64,000 bases of DNA from Nymphaea colorata (Eukaryota > Streptophyta > Magnoliopsida > Nymphaeales > Nymphaeaceae), in the NCBI RefSeq assembly GCF_008831285.2, contig NC_045138.2, positions 43,021,115 to 43,085,114 of the forward strand, given 5' to 3'. A program made the translations under genes and the position numbers. Positions 43,201 through 56,203 of this stretch are shown one piece after another (position 1 is the stretch's first letter; every line of letters starts with the position of its first letter). The notes under the pieces are model-generated. The model was given only the letters and a program-made list of their open reading frames with translations, was not told the origin of the DNA and did not search any database.

Positions 43201-46200
43201 GCAAACTTCATTGCAGTTTTTGAATGTTTAAAGAAAGGATGATCTCTGTACCATATACTAATTCGGTCAGTGTGGCATCCATGAGTATCTGAATAGTGGT
43301 TTGGTATGCCCGAAGTGGATCAAAAAATTTCTCATATCAATCTCAGCCTATCTGAACGGTTCTTTCCAAAATTCATATTAGAATTTTATTTGTTGCTTCT
43401 ACTTGACTATTATCTTGGGGGTAATATAGTGCAAAGAAGTGATGTTGTATTTGACATCTTTGGCGGAGGCTACACATTATGTGAAATAGGTGCCATTGTC
43501 TAAGACAATGTCTTGAGAAATGCCAAATTTCATACGAGGTTTTTATGGATAAAGGACACCACATGTCCTCCTTCAACCATTTTTAAAGTGATTGTTTCTA
43601 CCCATTTGGTGAAATAATCAATGACTGAAAGAAAATACTTATCACCATTTGAAGCAAGTGAGTTGATTAGGCTGAATACGTCGAAGGCCTACATTGAGAA
43701 TGGCCAAAATGAGCTGACTAAATATGAAGGTAAGCCACTAGAGCATGGGTTGATAGTGAGTGCAACTGGAATTTGGTGCACCTTTTGACAAATTGATGAC
43801 AATCCTTCTGCATGGTGGGCAAATACTACCATGATCTGACTATCTATTTGACAAGGGTTTGATACTCCTACATGTCCCCCACAAATTCTTTTGTGTGTTT
43901 CTTGGATAATTTTCAATGCTTCTCTTTTGTCGAGACATCGATCATACGTTGCATTGAATCATCTTCTATAGAGAATACTGCAAGGACAAAGTATCTCATA
44001 GACATGCATCGCAGGGCTTTTTGTTCTTTGTGGGACATTTCTGACACAAATACTCCATTTTGCAAACAGTTTTTGATATTTTGATACCAAGGTGCTTCCT
44101 CACTTTCTGTTTGAAGTACTAACTCTGGTAAACATACGCTGGTTGTTCTAGTCTGCCAACCTCAAAAGATCTAATTGATTATTTGGGTTTAAAGGTGATG
44201 GTAGAGCCTAAATTAGGTAAACCATCTGCAACTGGGTTTTGTTCCTATTTGATGTGTGATAGTTGACATTCATCGAATAGTTCCACAAGAGAAATCACCA
44301 ATTTTTGTTAGGGAATCAGTATTTGATCTTTAACTTGTCAGTCATCATTGACTTGACTCACAATTAGGAGTGAATTTCCAAAGACATGAACTCTCTGTAA
44401 CATTAACTTAAGAAGCATTTTGAACTTTTGGATCAAGGCTTCGTATTTGGCCATGTTATGTGTGCAGGAGAAGTTTAATTTGAGAGAATATGAAATCATT
44501 TCATTTTCTGGTGTGTGAGGAGGAGTATTCCGATGCTGGCTCCTATAACGCTTTTAGAGCCATCAAAATACATACTCCATAGGGGATCTTATTGTATCAT
44601 TACGATTTATTCATTTATAAAGTCATCATTTGTTTTGATTTCTTATAATAGGGGAATGTCTACAAGCGGGCCTACAATGGCCTACTCCTTAATTGATTTT
44701 TATGACACATACTCTAAATCGTATTGCATCAATATGATTTGCCATATTGCTATCCTCCAATTCAGGAATGGTTGTTCAAAGGTATATTTGAGTGGATTGA
44801 GTTTGTATAAAATTTTGACTTCACAAGATAGTGGTGTCTCAATTTTTGACACATCCAAACCAATGCCAAGCAATACTTTTTCATATGACAATAATATTTT
44901 TTGAATTGAACAAATGCTTTACTAACAATAGATGAAATGTTCTATCTTACATCCATCTTCATATTGTGCTAGGAAACCAACATAAGCTAAGTGATTAATT
45001 GTGATGTAAAACAATAGTAGTTTTCCCAAAGCTGAAGGTTTTAATATTAAAGGATCAAGGAGATATTTCTTGATCTTCAACTGACTTTTGACATTCGGAT
45101 CCACATTCAAACTTAGCTCCTTTTCTCAAGAGTTGATTGAATGGTATGCATCTCAAAGCCAAGTTAGAGATAAATCTCCTAATTGACTAAATTCGACCTT
45201 GCAAACTGTGCTACTCTTTTAAATTGGTTGGTGGAAGCATTTCTGTGATTCCATTTGCTTTAGTTGAGTCCATTCAATTCCCTTTTTACTGACCATCAAC
45301 CATAGTTATTTACCGGATTTCACTCCAAGCATACATTTTTTGCAGATTTAACATGAGTTTATACTGCAGGATTTATTCAAATACTTAATAGAGAATATTG
45401 ATATGATTTTTTCTTGTTTTTGATTTGATTAGCATATTATCAGCATAAGCATCCATGATCTTATGCATTTGATCATGAAATATGGCAGCCATGTCAACTG
45501 ATATGTTACCTCAACATTTTTTAATTTGAAAGGCATCCCTGTATAACAGAAGGTTCCCCATTAGGTTGCAAGGGATGTTTTAAGTTGGCTGTAAGTTGCC
45601 AGTTTAATTTGGTTATATCTAGAATATCCATCCATGATGCAGAACAGTGCATGCCCTGCTATAGTGTCCACTAGAAAGTGAATGTTTGATAATGGATAGC
45701 CATCTTTAGGAGTGGCTTTATTCAAATCTCTAAAATCAAAACAGTGACAAATTTTGCTATTTTTGTTGCAAAGTACCACGATATTTGCTAACCATTCAGG
45801 GTAGTCAATTGCCCATATAAATATGGCTTTCAATAGGTCTTCAAGCCCTTCCTTGAGTTGTCCTTCAAGTTGAAGATCCAATTTTCTTAATTTTTGTTTA
45901 ATCCCTTTACATTCTGGTTTCAAACACGACTAGTGTTAGACCACTTTAATGTCAAGGCCCAACATGTTTTCATAGGCCCATGGGAACCTATCAATTCTGT
46001 CTTTCCTCTATAAAGAGATTAGTTCTAATTTATAGTATTTTTGGACTATCTATTGCACTTATGTTAATTTTCTTCTATATCTAAGAGTTATGAACTCATT
46101 TTTGCTAGTAATGCAGGTGGTTTTCCTCCAGATGTCATCTGGAACATAAAACTAAAGTTGTGAGATTGAGCAAGACCAAAACAAATCAGATTCATTGGAA

Positions 46201-46875
46201 TTTTTATCATTGTACATCAATGATATTATCAAATGTGACGCTTGGTCATCAAAGGAGTACAATGGTTTTCTTGGAAAAAGAAAACAAAGAAAGCGGTATG
46301 GTTTTGAGTGGCAAGTTTTTGGCTCACGGTGAATATCTGCTCGTGATGGATCCCTTGACAAATTGTACTGGCTTTAGTTATTCTCCTTCCACCACCTCTT
46401 CATTACTATGACATCCCAAAGCACGATTGCCTCTTCGGCCTGGGATTGTTACTAGTTCTAGAATGCCATCAGTGTTTTTTTTTAGGCTAGTAAATGGTTG
46501 ATATCCTTGGCGCAGAAGGAGCTTGAATATCTTTTCATTTTGGAAAAATTGGTTAAATAAAGGGTGAACTTTGTAGGTTGATTCAGAATGAGTAGGCTTG
46601 CTTCCATTGATCACCTACATTTGCTTCTTTGCAAAGACAACTTGATGAAATTTTATACTAGTTCATATTCTTCACGAACTTGTATACTGGTTATTTGTAT
46701 AGCATACATAGGTATAGGCAGCATTGATTAACAGTGTCATTCTTGATGACATTCTGCATATGTTGTGGTTACCTACATTCCTTTGGCCCATCAGACACAC
46801 TGGTATAGGGATGATGGGACTACATTGGCCAAATGAATCCATGGTCGGCCCAATATAGCTATTAGTGTTCATTAT
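43200..46875 (-). pseudogene. Ty3/Gypsy retrotransposon polyprotein pseudogene, antisense
   Basis: Minus-strand relics appear in Gypsy order. Protease end: LGRPWIHLANVVPSSLYQ-like sequence (~46,860-46,800; first residues inferred from frame). Pre-RT linker: LLLRQGYQPFTSLKKNTDGI (~46,560-46,480). Reverse transcriptase start: 45923-45561 (IKQKLRKL, PEWLANIVVLCNK, FDFRDLNKATPKDGYPL, VDTIAGHALFCIMDGYSRYNQI). RNase H region: LLDPLILKPSALGKLLLFYI (~45,080) and LNPLKYTFEQPFLNWRIAIWQ (~44,800). Integrase zinc-binding start: HKRICGGHVGVS (43,900). Integrase core end: NSQVEATNKI (~43,390). The catalytic YxDD region is not intact and stops are numerous. No LTR could be delimited, so edges are approximate. 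The RT style resembles the Tat/Athila side of plant Gypsy, by inference. Confidence 0.78.
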
Positions 46876-46879
46876 ATCT

Positions 46880-48459
46880 CATGGAAGAAGAAAGTACATG
46901 CAAATCAGACCTGAAATGTACAAAAAATAAAGAAAGAAAGGTAATCATGGCTAAAAAAATTGTCACCTTTTTTTGCCTAGGCACTGCCTAGGCACTTGAC
47001 AACATAGAGCAATCCAGTTCTCTCTCTTCATAATCATGCACTTGTTGGCACTTAAGGCAGAGAATCTAACTTTGGTCAGGGGAGAGATGAGTGTCTTGTG
47101 ATCAATCTTTCACTCATTACATAAACCAAATTAAAAGTACACTTATGAAAAAGAAACTTATGGACAGGAAGAACAATAAACAACTAATGCACCATGAAAG
47201 CCTATAAGAAAAATGCATCGGATATTTTCAAGATACTATTATCTTGTCATTGTCATGAGCCAGTTGTACAGAACAGTCAGCTAAAAGGACCAGCAAACTA
47301 GAAGTAGGACCTTCCATTGTTGAAGTTACTATACGTTAATTCCACAAAATGTTCTCAAGTACAAAATAAATTTTGGTTTTTTACATGTTAAGCCAATAAA
47401 GCACTAACCAAATAGTGATCAATTTCTACATTGCAAGCTTTACAATGTAATGCATCACATATGTTTGCCGAAGCCCAAGAAGCAGTTATCCTTACTGGAA
47501 AAAGAAATCTTTCACATCAAGACCGTATTAACTCAAAGATGCACATATCTGATAATCACTCTATGCTCTTTTGAGATATCTTATAGAAACACCAATGCCA
47601 ATGTCTTAGGAAAAACATATTTTAAATATGACCAAAGCACAGAAGGTCAACATCTCTTTTTGATACTAGTTAAAACATCATTAATTTCACGAAACTATAA
47701 GTCCAAGGAAGTGGGAAGTAGCGAGTAGTTTCTACAAGACTGACATCAGGCTAAGAACATCAATCATAGACTTTAAGACACATATTTAAAAACTATAAGT
47801 AAAACATAAACTTTGTTTGGACCTCTTCATGATAGACACCATGCTTCTCTAGGTGTAAAATAAAAATCAAATTATTAAATGTTATGATGCTTTTCCAGCA
47901 TTTGTATGTTCATCTTTGTGCATTATTGGTGTTCATGTTAGGCATATAGAAATTCAAAAAAGCAATGGCCTACATAAGGATTTTCAGAAAATGAATGTGC
48001 AATTGCAATCAAGATGCTCTAAAAAGGAAAAGTACTGCTCAATAATGAATTTACAATATTGAAACTAGCACATCATGTGTGTTGACCTCCACAGCACAAC
48101 ACAGACAAGCACTTCTAAATCTCTACACCAAAAATGAAATAAACTTCAAGCATTACCCCATGCATCCTCTTGGCAATAATGGTATGAAACACCACAATTC
48201 CATTACCAAAAACTATCGATATTATGTAACAATTGCTGCATTTAAAGTTTTCAGCAAGCAGGTAAACATATCCTTTTTCAAGCGATAGGATTTGTATGTC
48301 ACATTAATTACATTCTAACTCAATTTGCAAATTAGAACAAATGACATGATGTGCGAGAAATAACCTCTGTTCTCGAAACAAAGGGATTATAAAGCCTAGC
48401 TCTATTTCTCAGACACTCTCATTCTCTAATCTGCACAGCTATGGGATTTCACAAGAGAG

Positions 48460-48538
<79 letters not shown>

Positions 48539-48720
48539 CCCACATGCAACTTCCTTTTCAACTTTAATTTTTTTTTTCATCCACAGTGTTTTCAAGATTT
48601 GCATTCAAAACAAGCACTACTTGTCTCCTAGACAAAAAAAAAAGGTTTAGAAATAGGCTGCTCATTGCAAATAAACGTTAAGGTAAAGAAAAAATTTTAC
48701 TGCACAACAACTACCAAGAT
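46880..48720. other. Intergenic, with a long TA microsatellite
   Basis: AT-rich DNA without recognisable genes. GCCTAGGCACTGCCTAGGCAC is a small direct repeat near 46,973-46,995. A (TA)n run spans 48461-48522, followed by (GA)n to about 48538. Confidence 0.55.
48461..48538. repeat. Microsatellite (TA)31(GA)8, approximate counts
   Basis: An uninterrupted TA tract of about 62 bp is followed by GA. Confidence 0.9.
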
Positions 48721-48724
48721 AGGA

Positions 48725-48880
48725 ATTCAAAAATAGGATCCTATGCAATGTGTAGCATTGGTTCATCAAATCTCCAGTCTCTCAGGCATCTACTAGTTTC
48801 AACCTCCCAGATACACATAGGTCCATCAATAGATCCCTTCAAAAATGGAATCAAACGTTTCATGTTAGCCTTCCAGGTAA
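48725..48880 (-). pseudogene. WD-repeat fragment resembling ribosome-biogenesis protein BOP1
   Basis: The minus strand reads GSIDGPMCIWEVETSRCLRD then WRFDEPMLHIA*DPI. It resembles the first WD repeat of plant BOP1 (GSTDGSVRIWEVETGRCLKVW...), with the Trp expected after HIA replaced by TAG. Nothing else of a BOP1 gene was found on either side, so it is an isolated fragment. It could come from another WD40 protein with the same motif. Confidence 0.5.
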
Positions 48881-49011
48881 ACGTACTTTATCAATCGCCT
48901 CTCCAACTGATCATTGCGAATGCCAGTCTGCAACCTCAAATCAAATGCTTTAAGAGAAAAAATGCAGGAAACTTTGGGAGAACCCAGGAATGGATCAAAG
49001 TTCTTTGACCG

Positions 49012-49015
<4 letters not shown>

Positions 49016-49066
<51 letters not shown>
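49016..49066. repeat. (GA)n microsatellite
   Basis: About 50 bp of uninterrupted GA. It generates artefactual charged frames on both strands. Confidence 0.9.
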
Positions 49067-49069
<3 letters not shown>

Positions 49070-49639
49070 AGAGAGAGATTGAAGGTGTACCAGAGATTGA
49101 ACACCTTTAGAAGATCCTTCTCTTCCCTCTCTATCTTGACCTTCTCAACCCATGCTCCTTATTTGTCTCTCTCAAACTCACTTTCACTCATATCTGAATG
49201 ATAGCTGCTTACGGCCCATGCCCTACCCTTTTGTCTCCCCCAAAATTACCCTCACTTTGATACGAGCTAAATCCCTCTCTTTTTCTCCCATCAGCTTGGT
49301 CTTGGTGTTTCTCTCTGAACAAAAAAAAAATTGGCGCGCAAATATTCTTGAAACACGAAACATATTTGTGCGCCACACGGTTGACTTATTCACAATGGCT
49401 ATTGCCACAACCAGCAGTAGTAGCAAATGAATAACATTGTTACAGTGTATTTGGATTGTATGTGTATCTCAACTTGATGATGTGTGTGTCAAAGAAATCT
49501 CATATGATGCCTTCTTCATCGACTTGTTACATTTTTTCCTGCTACTGTTCCATGCTGAACAATCTCTTGCCAAGATTCGAAAATAGTTGGATTGTCGCCC
49601 TACATGTTTGTAGAACTAGGATTATAGAGCAAAGATGCA

Positions 49640-50192
49640 TCCTTCATCATGGTCTACATCTCCAATTGAAAAGTTGGAAAGCCCTCTGTATAGGAAGGCA
49701 AGAGCCAACATGGCAATTGACCAATGGTAGACTTTAATGTTTCTCCACTTTTTAAAGAGGTGAGCGACCGTAAGATCCATATTTTTTTTTTATTGTAGAA
49801 GAAAATAAGTCCAACATTGCATGTCATCATTGAATTCTTGTACTTGTCAAAAGCACTGCTAGATTGAGTGATTGGATCAACACATTAGAAAAGCTCTTTG
49901 TTGACACACTCTAGTTGAATGAATTGGTATCCTTCTTGTTCCAAACATAGCCAACTCCTCTTTCCAATGAGTTTGTGCATCCCCTCTAAAATTTTGACTT
50001 TTTCTTTATTTCTAAGGAATTGACTTCAATTGGCCATCTAGTATCACCTTCCGGCTCAAGGAGTGCCATGATGTTGGAAAATTCATCCGGGGTGATGGTC
50101 ATTTCACTCCATGAGAACCAAAATGTACTAGTTCTAGGGTTCCATCTATCAGCAATTGCATGGACCAAACTACCATTGATAGGCTGAACCAT
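49640..50192 (-). pseudogene. Plant mobile domain (PMD/MAIN-like) fragment
   Basis: Minus-strand frame 50192-49986 reads NGSLVHAIADRWNPRTSTFW then FSWSEMTITPDEFSNIMALL. It matches the start of the plant mobile domain (aminotransferase-like; usual pattern LVERWRPETHTFHLPxGEMTITLEDV). Weaker continuation on the minus strand to about 49,640 contains MHKLIGKRSWLCLEQEGYQF and then a stop. PMD sequences occur in host genes of the MAIN family and inside transposons. The fragment lacks a complete domain, so it is treated as a relic. Confidence 0.6.
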
Positions 50193-50199
50193 TTAGTTG

Positions 50200-51393
50200 A
50201 TGGCTTTATTAAGCCCACAGTTATCCAAGTGGTCTAGAAACATACATTAGAAGGTGGGATACTATGACATGTACCATTGTGTTAGGTAGAATCTATTTGG
50301 TGTGGTATGATGCCTAAATCCACCTTGGCATTCACCAAAGAGAATGTAGTCATAGGGCAAAATATTCTTCAAATCAAAAGAGTCCATCTGGACAAAAGAA
50401 GGTGAATTCTATTAGACACTAATTGATGGGATTGATAAGAGCGAATGAGAAAACTTCACTCATTTCGTGTAAACAAGGAAATAGATAATTGTGTCCTAAA
50501 ATTATATTGTTTTTGGAAAACAGTCTTACATCCATAACAAGCCTAAATGGTTGCTACACCAAGGTCAAGGTCTTGGCCCTTTTCAAGTTTATCTATGGTT
50601 TGAGGCTCTCCATTTCTTTTTGTTCACCAATCAATATATCAGAGACTATGATCCATTTTGGTACTATTGGGGAGACTTTTTAGTCTAAGTGGGTGGTCCA
50701 GTTGTCAGGTTATATCTTAGACAGTGTCCCAAAAATAACCTGATAGCATGATGATTAAGACTTGATAGATAAGGGGGTTTTGAAAATTTGAACATAGAAA
50801 TAGATGTCTTTGTTGCATACATTCCTAGGAGATGAGTTTTAAAATTTGGAGAGCAAACATTGGTTTCATGCAAATCCTAGATTGAGGGAGGGTGAGATCA
50901 GAACTAGGAAAAACATGCTTTGTCTCCTCAATTGGTCCTAGATACATAGAACATGCATGATGACAGAGGGTGTGGTCATGAAGGTTTTATGCAATTGATG
51001 TCCAGTTCTTTAGAAAATGACCTGTGCTTGAGAAACTAGACAAATGATGATGGGTCCCATTAGGCATGCCATCTATTCACACCCCTCCTGCAAATAGGGG
51101 ATCACATGAAACAGAAAAAATTGAGATTTTGTTTGGAAACAGATTTTAGGAGAAAGGGATCTACCCATCGATACGAGGTTTGACCATTCCTGCCACCTTT
51201 AGTAGGAATAATCAGTCTAAGGTTTAGAATTTCTCAAACTTGACAAGTTATTTCTCCTATATGCTTGTGAAGAATTAAATTTTTAAGTTTGGAAATTGTT
51301 ATGAACTTGGTCTGAAAGATTGAATTTATTTGGTCTTGGTTAGAAATTCTCTTTGGATGTCAGTAGTTTTGGAAGTGTCTCTTGAATTGACAC
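50200..51393. other. Intergenic sequence up to the Copia LTR
   Basis: No clear gene. About 50,320-50,400 on the minus strand continues the PMD relic's upstream frame without a recognisable domain. Confidence 0.45.
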
Positions 51394-51640
51394 TATTGAT
51401 GAGCATGTTTGTGGGCGAGTCATGGGTCCAGACTCAGCCCATCCATGTCTTAAGTGTTGGTTATTGTCATACACTTAAGTAGTTGTTTAACCCCATTTTG
51501 AGGTTAATGAAAGTATTGAGAGAGCGGACGACTACGAGTGGGCACCGATTTCTTCCTCAGTCGTGGTTTTTTTAGAGAGGTTTCCTTGTTAAATTTTGTG
51601 TGTTATTGTTCTTCTCTTCTTCGTTTTCCATCTTTCTACA
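51394..51640 (+). repeat. 5' LTR of the sense Copia element
   Basis: About 247 bp. Its start TATTGATGAGCATG corresponds to TGTTGACGAGCATG of the 3' LTR, so the TG has decayed to TA. It ends TTTCTACA next to the primer site. Confidence 0.82.
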
Positions 51641-52613
51641 TGGTATCAGAGCTAAATTTTTGGATCAAAGAAGATTTTTCCTATTAAGCCATTACCTTAG
51701 TGCATGGTCAATGGAGCCACTACTGGAGCCATAGCTTGAGTGCACCGTCGCTGGAGCAGTAGGTTTAAGTGCATCATTGCTAAAATTGATCATCATGTGC
51801 ACAGTTTTGGTGCCGTAGACTGGAGCAAGTCTTCTTGCATCGCCTAAAGTGGTGTTGTTGCTTGTGCATAGTCTTAATGCCGTAAACTGAAGCAAGTACT
51901 CTTGCACCGCGTGGTTTCTGTGCTTCATGATTCACGTTATGCTAGATGGATATTGAGCAGAAGGGGGAAAGCTCGAATGAAAGGATGGATTGAGTGGCAC
52001 AAAAATCAGATCATCTTCCAGTCCAGGTCACGATGATTCGCTTGACCAAAGACAATTACCTTCTCTGGTTTGTAGTAATCAAATTGGAATTGTAGGTCAT
52101 GGCCAAATTTCTTATATAATGGGAAGAAGAAACAACATTTTGAAAATGAGCCCTTATGAGAAACATGGTATCTTGAAGACAACCAGATCGAAACCTGGAT
52201 TGTTAACTTTTTTGCTACTGAAATTCAGGCGTTGAATCTTCGAAAAAGGATTGCCTACGATATGTGGGTTGTCCTTGAACAATGTATGGGTAGAAAAAGA
52301 AAGATGTTTGTATCTACCAATTGATAAAGGATATATATGCTCTTTGATAGGGAGATAAAAAACTGTAGCTGAATTTAATGCTTTCTTCAAGTCGAAATGG
52401 GAAGAGTTGGATTATTACTCCGAAGATAAGTGGGAGTGTGCATATGATCAAAGCTGTTTTGGAAAAAGGAGTTAAAAAATCACATTTGTGTTCCTTGGAG
52501 GCTTAAATGATAAATTTGAGAGCATTTGAAGTCAGATTCTTAACTCTAGGGAAGTTTCTAACATTGAAGAACTCCATGTTGGAGTCAAGGCTGATGAACA
52601 AAGCCATCTTGTT

Positions 52614-53257
52614 ATGGTTGGCAATGATTCCACTGTCACCATGCCCGTCATGCAGTATGCCCTCGCTAGTCGTGGCCTGGGATTGAGCCAAAAAGACATT
52701 CAGAGGTGCTCACATTGCAAAAAGAATGGTCATACCTTTGATTTTTGTTGGGATCTCCATTCGAAAGGGAAGAATAATCATGGCAGCAAGAACCTGGGAT
52801 GAAAAAAGGTGGCTGCTGATCTTGAAGTTTCTTATTATACTAGTGACAAAAAGGAGGTTATAGCCGACCAGATTCATGAATTTCAAGCTGCATTGATGTT
52901 CTCAAAGATGAGTCTTCTGATGATGTGAAGATCTATCGTGCCCTTGCCATGAGTGGTGATAAAGGTAATTCGTGCTTTGCTAAATGGATGATTGATAGTG
53001 GCACTACTGACCACATGACAAGAGATCCCAAGGTATTTCAGGAATGCCATTTCTTTTCTAGGAAGGAGAGGGTTGATTTAGCCGATGGTTCTTCTATATT
53101 TGTAGCTGAAAATGGGAGTCTTACACTGTTAAATAAATATTTAGTTCATAATGTCCTTCACATTCCTCATCTTCCTTTGAACGTTTTGTCTATTAGCCAG
53201 ACCATCAAGGAGGTGAACTGTAACTTAATATTTTCTATTGATCGATATGTTTTGTAG
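52614..53257 (+). pseudogene. Copia gag zinc knuckle and protease remnant
   Basis: The frame at 52614-52802 has a complete CCHC knuckle (CSHCKKNGHTFDFC). After a stop, 52925-53257 has the protease active-site motif WMIDSGTTDHMTRDPK and NVLHIPHLPLNVLSISQ. The protease motif is intact, but the surrounding polyprotein is broken. Confidence 0.8.
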
Positions 53258-53565
53258 GACTTGATGATGACCAGAAAGTTTGAGATTGGTTTGGCTTATG
53301 ATGGCCTGCATTATCTACCATTGAAGGTTGCAACTGCTCTTATTACAACAATTAATGAGAAAAAGAATAAAAATGATTAGATTCAGCTTGTTTGGAGTTG
53401 GCACGAGAGACTCGGGGATCTTCTTTTTGTTTTACTTTGATGTTTGTTTCCTGATTTGTTTTCCAGCATTAGCATGGACTTAGTATCCCGTGAAGTCTGC
53501 CAATTGGCTAAACATGTTCAGGCTTCGTACCCATTCCTGAAAGTCGATCTAACAAAGCTTTTGCC

Positions 53566-53880
53566 TTGATTCATTTTGATGTGTGGAACCCCTTGAGCAT
53601 TTCCTTTAGTCATGGCTTTCAATACTTCATTACGTTTATTAATGATTACTCATGCAACACTTTTGTTTATCTATTGAGAGATCATAGTGAAGTAGTTCAT
53701 GTCGTTGAAACCTTTATTACTCTTGTAGAAACACAATATAATGCTTCTATTCAGATCTTTCAATCTAATAATGCTCGTGAGTATGTCTCTCATTCTATTG
53801 AAATATTCATTCGAAAAAAGGGAATTGTCCATGAGACATCATGTAGTTACACCTCATCTCAAAATGGGATTACTAAGTGA
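53566..53880 (+). pseudogene. Copia integrase core remnant
   Basis: HFDVWNPLSISFSHGFQYFI corresponds to the first catalytic Asp block, kept. IQIFQSNNAREY replaces the usual SDNGxEF, so the second Asp is lost. SSQNGITK replaces QNGxxE, so the Glu is lost. Integrase would be inactive. Confidence 0.78.
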
Positions 53881-54596
53881 AAGAACCGTCACTTGCTTGA
53901 TGTCACTTGAGCCCTGTTATTTCAGCGACATATGCCCAAGAAGTATTGAGGTGATGTTGTATGCACCAGTTTTTATCTTATCCACCGTATGCCTAGTCAT
54001 GTGTTGAATGGGCAGACTCCTTACTCTATGTTAATGGCTGGCCATGACCATTCACTCTTCTCCCTTGTGTGTTTAGCTATGTTTGTTTCATTCATAATCA
54101 CAGTTTAGATGTCAAGAAATTAGATCCTCGAGCCATTAAATGTGCATTCTTGGGTTACTTTACTACACATAAAGGGTATAAGTGCTTGAATCCCTCTACA
54201 AGGCACTGTTATGTGACTAATGATGTGACATTCTTCAAGCATATTTCCTACTTTCAACTGAATCCTTTTTAGGGGAGATTTCGAGAAGAAAGGAGGAAGA
54301 GTATTATCAGTTGCAAGAAATTTAGTTTGCTGACTTCCTGGACTATAAGAGTGAATAGTACAGAGAAGCTGATGTCGCTGAACAATATAAGAGTGAAAAT
54401 GAACCACATAGTACTACAGGGCAGCGTGAAGGGCAGTTTGCAGGGCAGCATGATCATTTATTTGGACATGTTTACTCTAGGAGACACCCTAGTGAAGTTG
54501 TAAAGAGTGAAAACACCAATCCCAATTCTGAGATATCCCTGGATGAGCCAAGTCCAATGTGTGAGGAACATGATGAAGATATCAAAAGTGACATGA

Positions 54597-55800
54597 ATGC
54601 TGAAGAGCTTCCTATTGCTCAAAGAAAAGGGACCAGGTCATATACTATGCACCCTATTGGTAACTTTGTATCTTATTCCAAGCTTAGTAGAGATTACAAA
54701 TGCGTCATATCCTCTCTTTCCACTTTTATATAGGATTGTTGTTGAGGCTCAGGTGGATCTAAAATGGGTTCTTTCTATGCAAAAGGAAACAAAATCCCTT
54801 GACAAGAATAGAACATTGGAAGCTGTAGATATTCCTGAGGGTGCTCATCTTGTGGGATTGAAGTGGGTTTATACGAGGCTTGGCTGGACACAAAAGGTTT
54901 CAGTCAAAAGTACGGCACAAACCACCTGAAGATGTTTGCTTTAGTTGCAAAGACTGTCCGGGTGATTCTTGCTTCAGCAGTTTTAAACGAGTGATAAATG
55001 TATTAACTTGATGTGAAGAATGTCTTCCTTAATGGTGATTTAGAAAAGAAAGTTTACATGAGTATGCCCCTAGTTATGAGAGAACATGAAAGCGTTGCAT
55101 ATTAAAGAAGACTTTGTATGGTCTTAAACAGTTTCATTGGTCATGGTTTGAATACCACAGACTTGTGATGAAGAAACATGGATATCATCATGGTAATGGA
55201 GATCACACACTCTTTGTGAAATAGAAGGAAGACAAGGTTGCCATTCTCTTAGTTTATGTGAATGACATGATAGTTACAGAAGACGATGAAGAAGATGTTA
55301 TAGGGCTGAAAAAGATGTTAGCTTCAAAGTTTGACCTCAAAGGACCTCAAAAGTTAAGATACTTCCTTGGTATAAAAATGGCTAGGCCAAGTAGTAATGT
55401 TGTCCTAAATCAAAGAAAATACACTCTTAACCTGCTAAAAGAGACCGAAAAACTTGACTCCAACCATCTCCTACTCCAATGGATGCCAATAGTAAGATAA
55501 GTATCAGTAATGGGAAGCTACTTGGTGATGAAACTAAAGAGAAATATCAGCAAGTTGGAAAGTTGATTTATCTCACTTACTATACCTGACATCACTTTTG
55601 TCATTAATGTGATAAGTCAATTCGTGCATGCTCCTACTAATGCTCATTGGAAGGCTACTGAGAGGATCTTGTGTTATCTAAAGAAGAATCCTGGTAAGGG
55701 CCTATTATACATGAGACAAGATTAGCTTAACATTGAGGGATACTTTGATGCTGATTAGGCTAGATGCATTGATATGATGAGGTCTACCACATGTTATTAT
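54597..55800 (+). pseudogene. Copia reverse transcriptase/RNase H remnant
   Basis: 54,740-54,900 encodes MQKETKSLDKNRTLEAVDIP then VGLKWVYT. 55,240-55,480 encodes VNDMIVTEDDEED (the YVDD box with N for D) and LRYFLGIKMARPS. RNase H sequence follows to about 55,800. Frames are interrupted by stops and shifts. Confidence 0.8.
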
Positions 55801-56203
55801 GTCCATTTGGGAGGCAACCTGGTGGTGTAGAGAAGTAAAAGGCAAGATGTTTTTTCCCACTCGAGTGCCAAGGCTTAGTACCATGTTGTATCTATGGGAG
55901 TTTTTGAATTATTGTGGCTAAAAGTATTGATGGCTGATATCATGATTAAAATTGTTGGACTTATGAAAAAATACTATGATAATAACTCTACGATAAACCT
56001 TAAATGTTCTCATGTTACATGATAGGATCACACATGTGGAGATTGATATTGAGAGAATTGACTCCAAGGAGATTGTATTGTCATATATGAAGTTAGAAGG
56101 TTAAGTTGCAGATGTGTTGACAAAAGTTTTATCTTTTACTCAGTTTGAAAAGAATGTAAGCAAGTTGGGCATGTTTGACCTGTATTACCAACTTGCGGGG
56201 AAA

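Noticed and set aside
49016-49066. Regular short repeats considered as a possible CRISPR-like array
   Set aside because: It is a simple GA microsatellite with no spacers; the other regular repeats in the window are also microsatellites.
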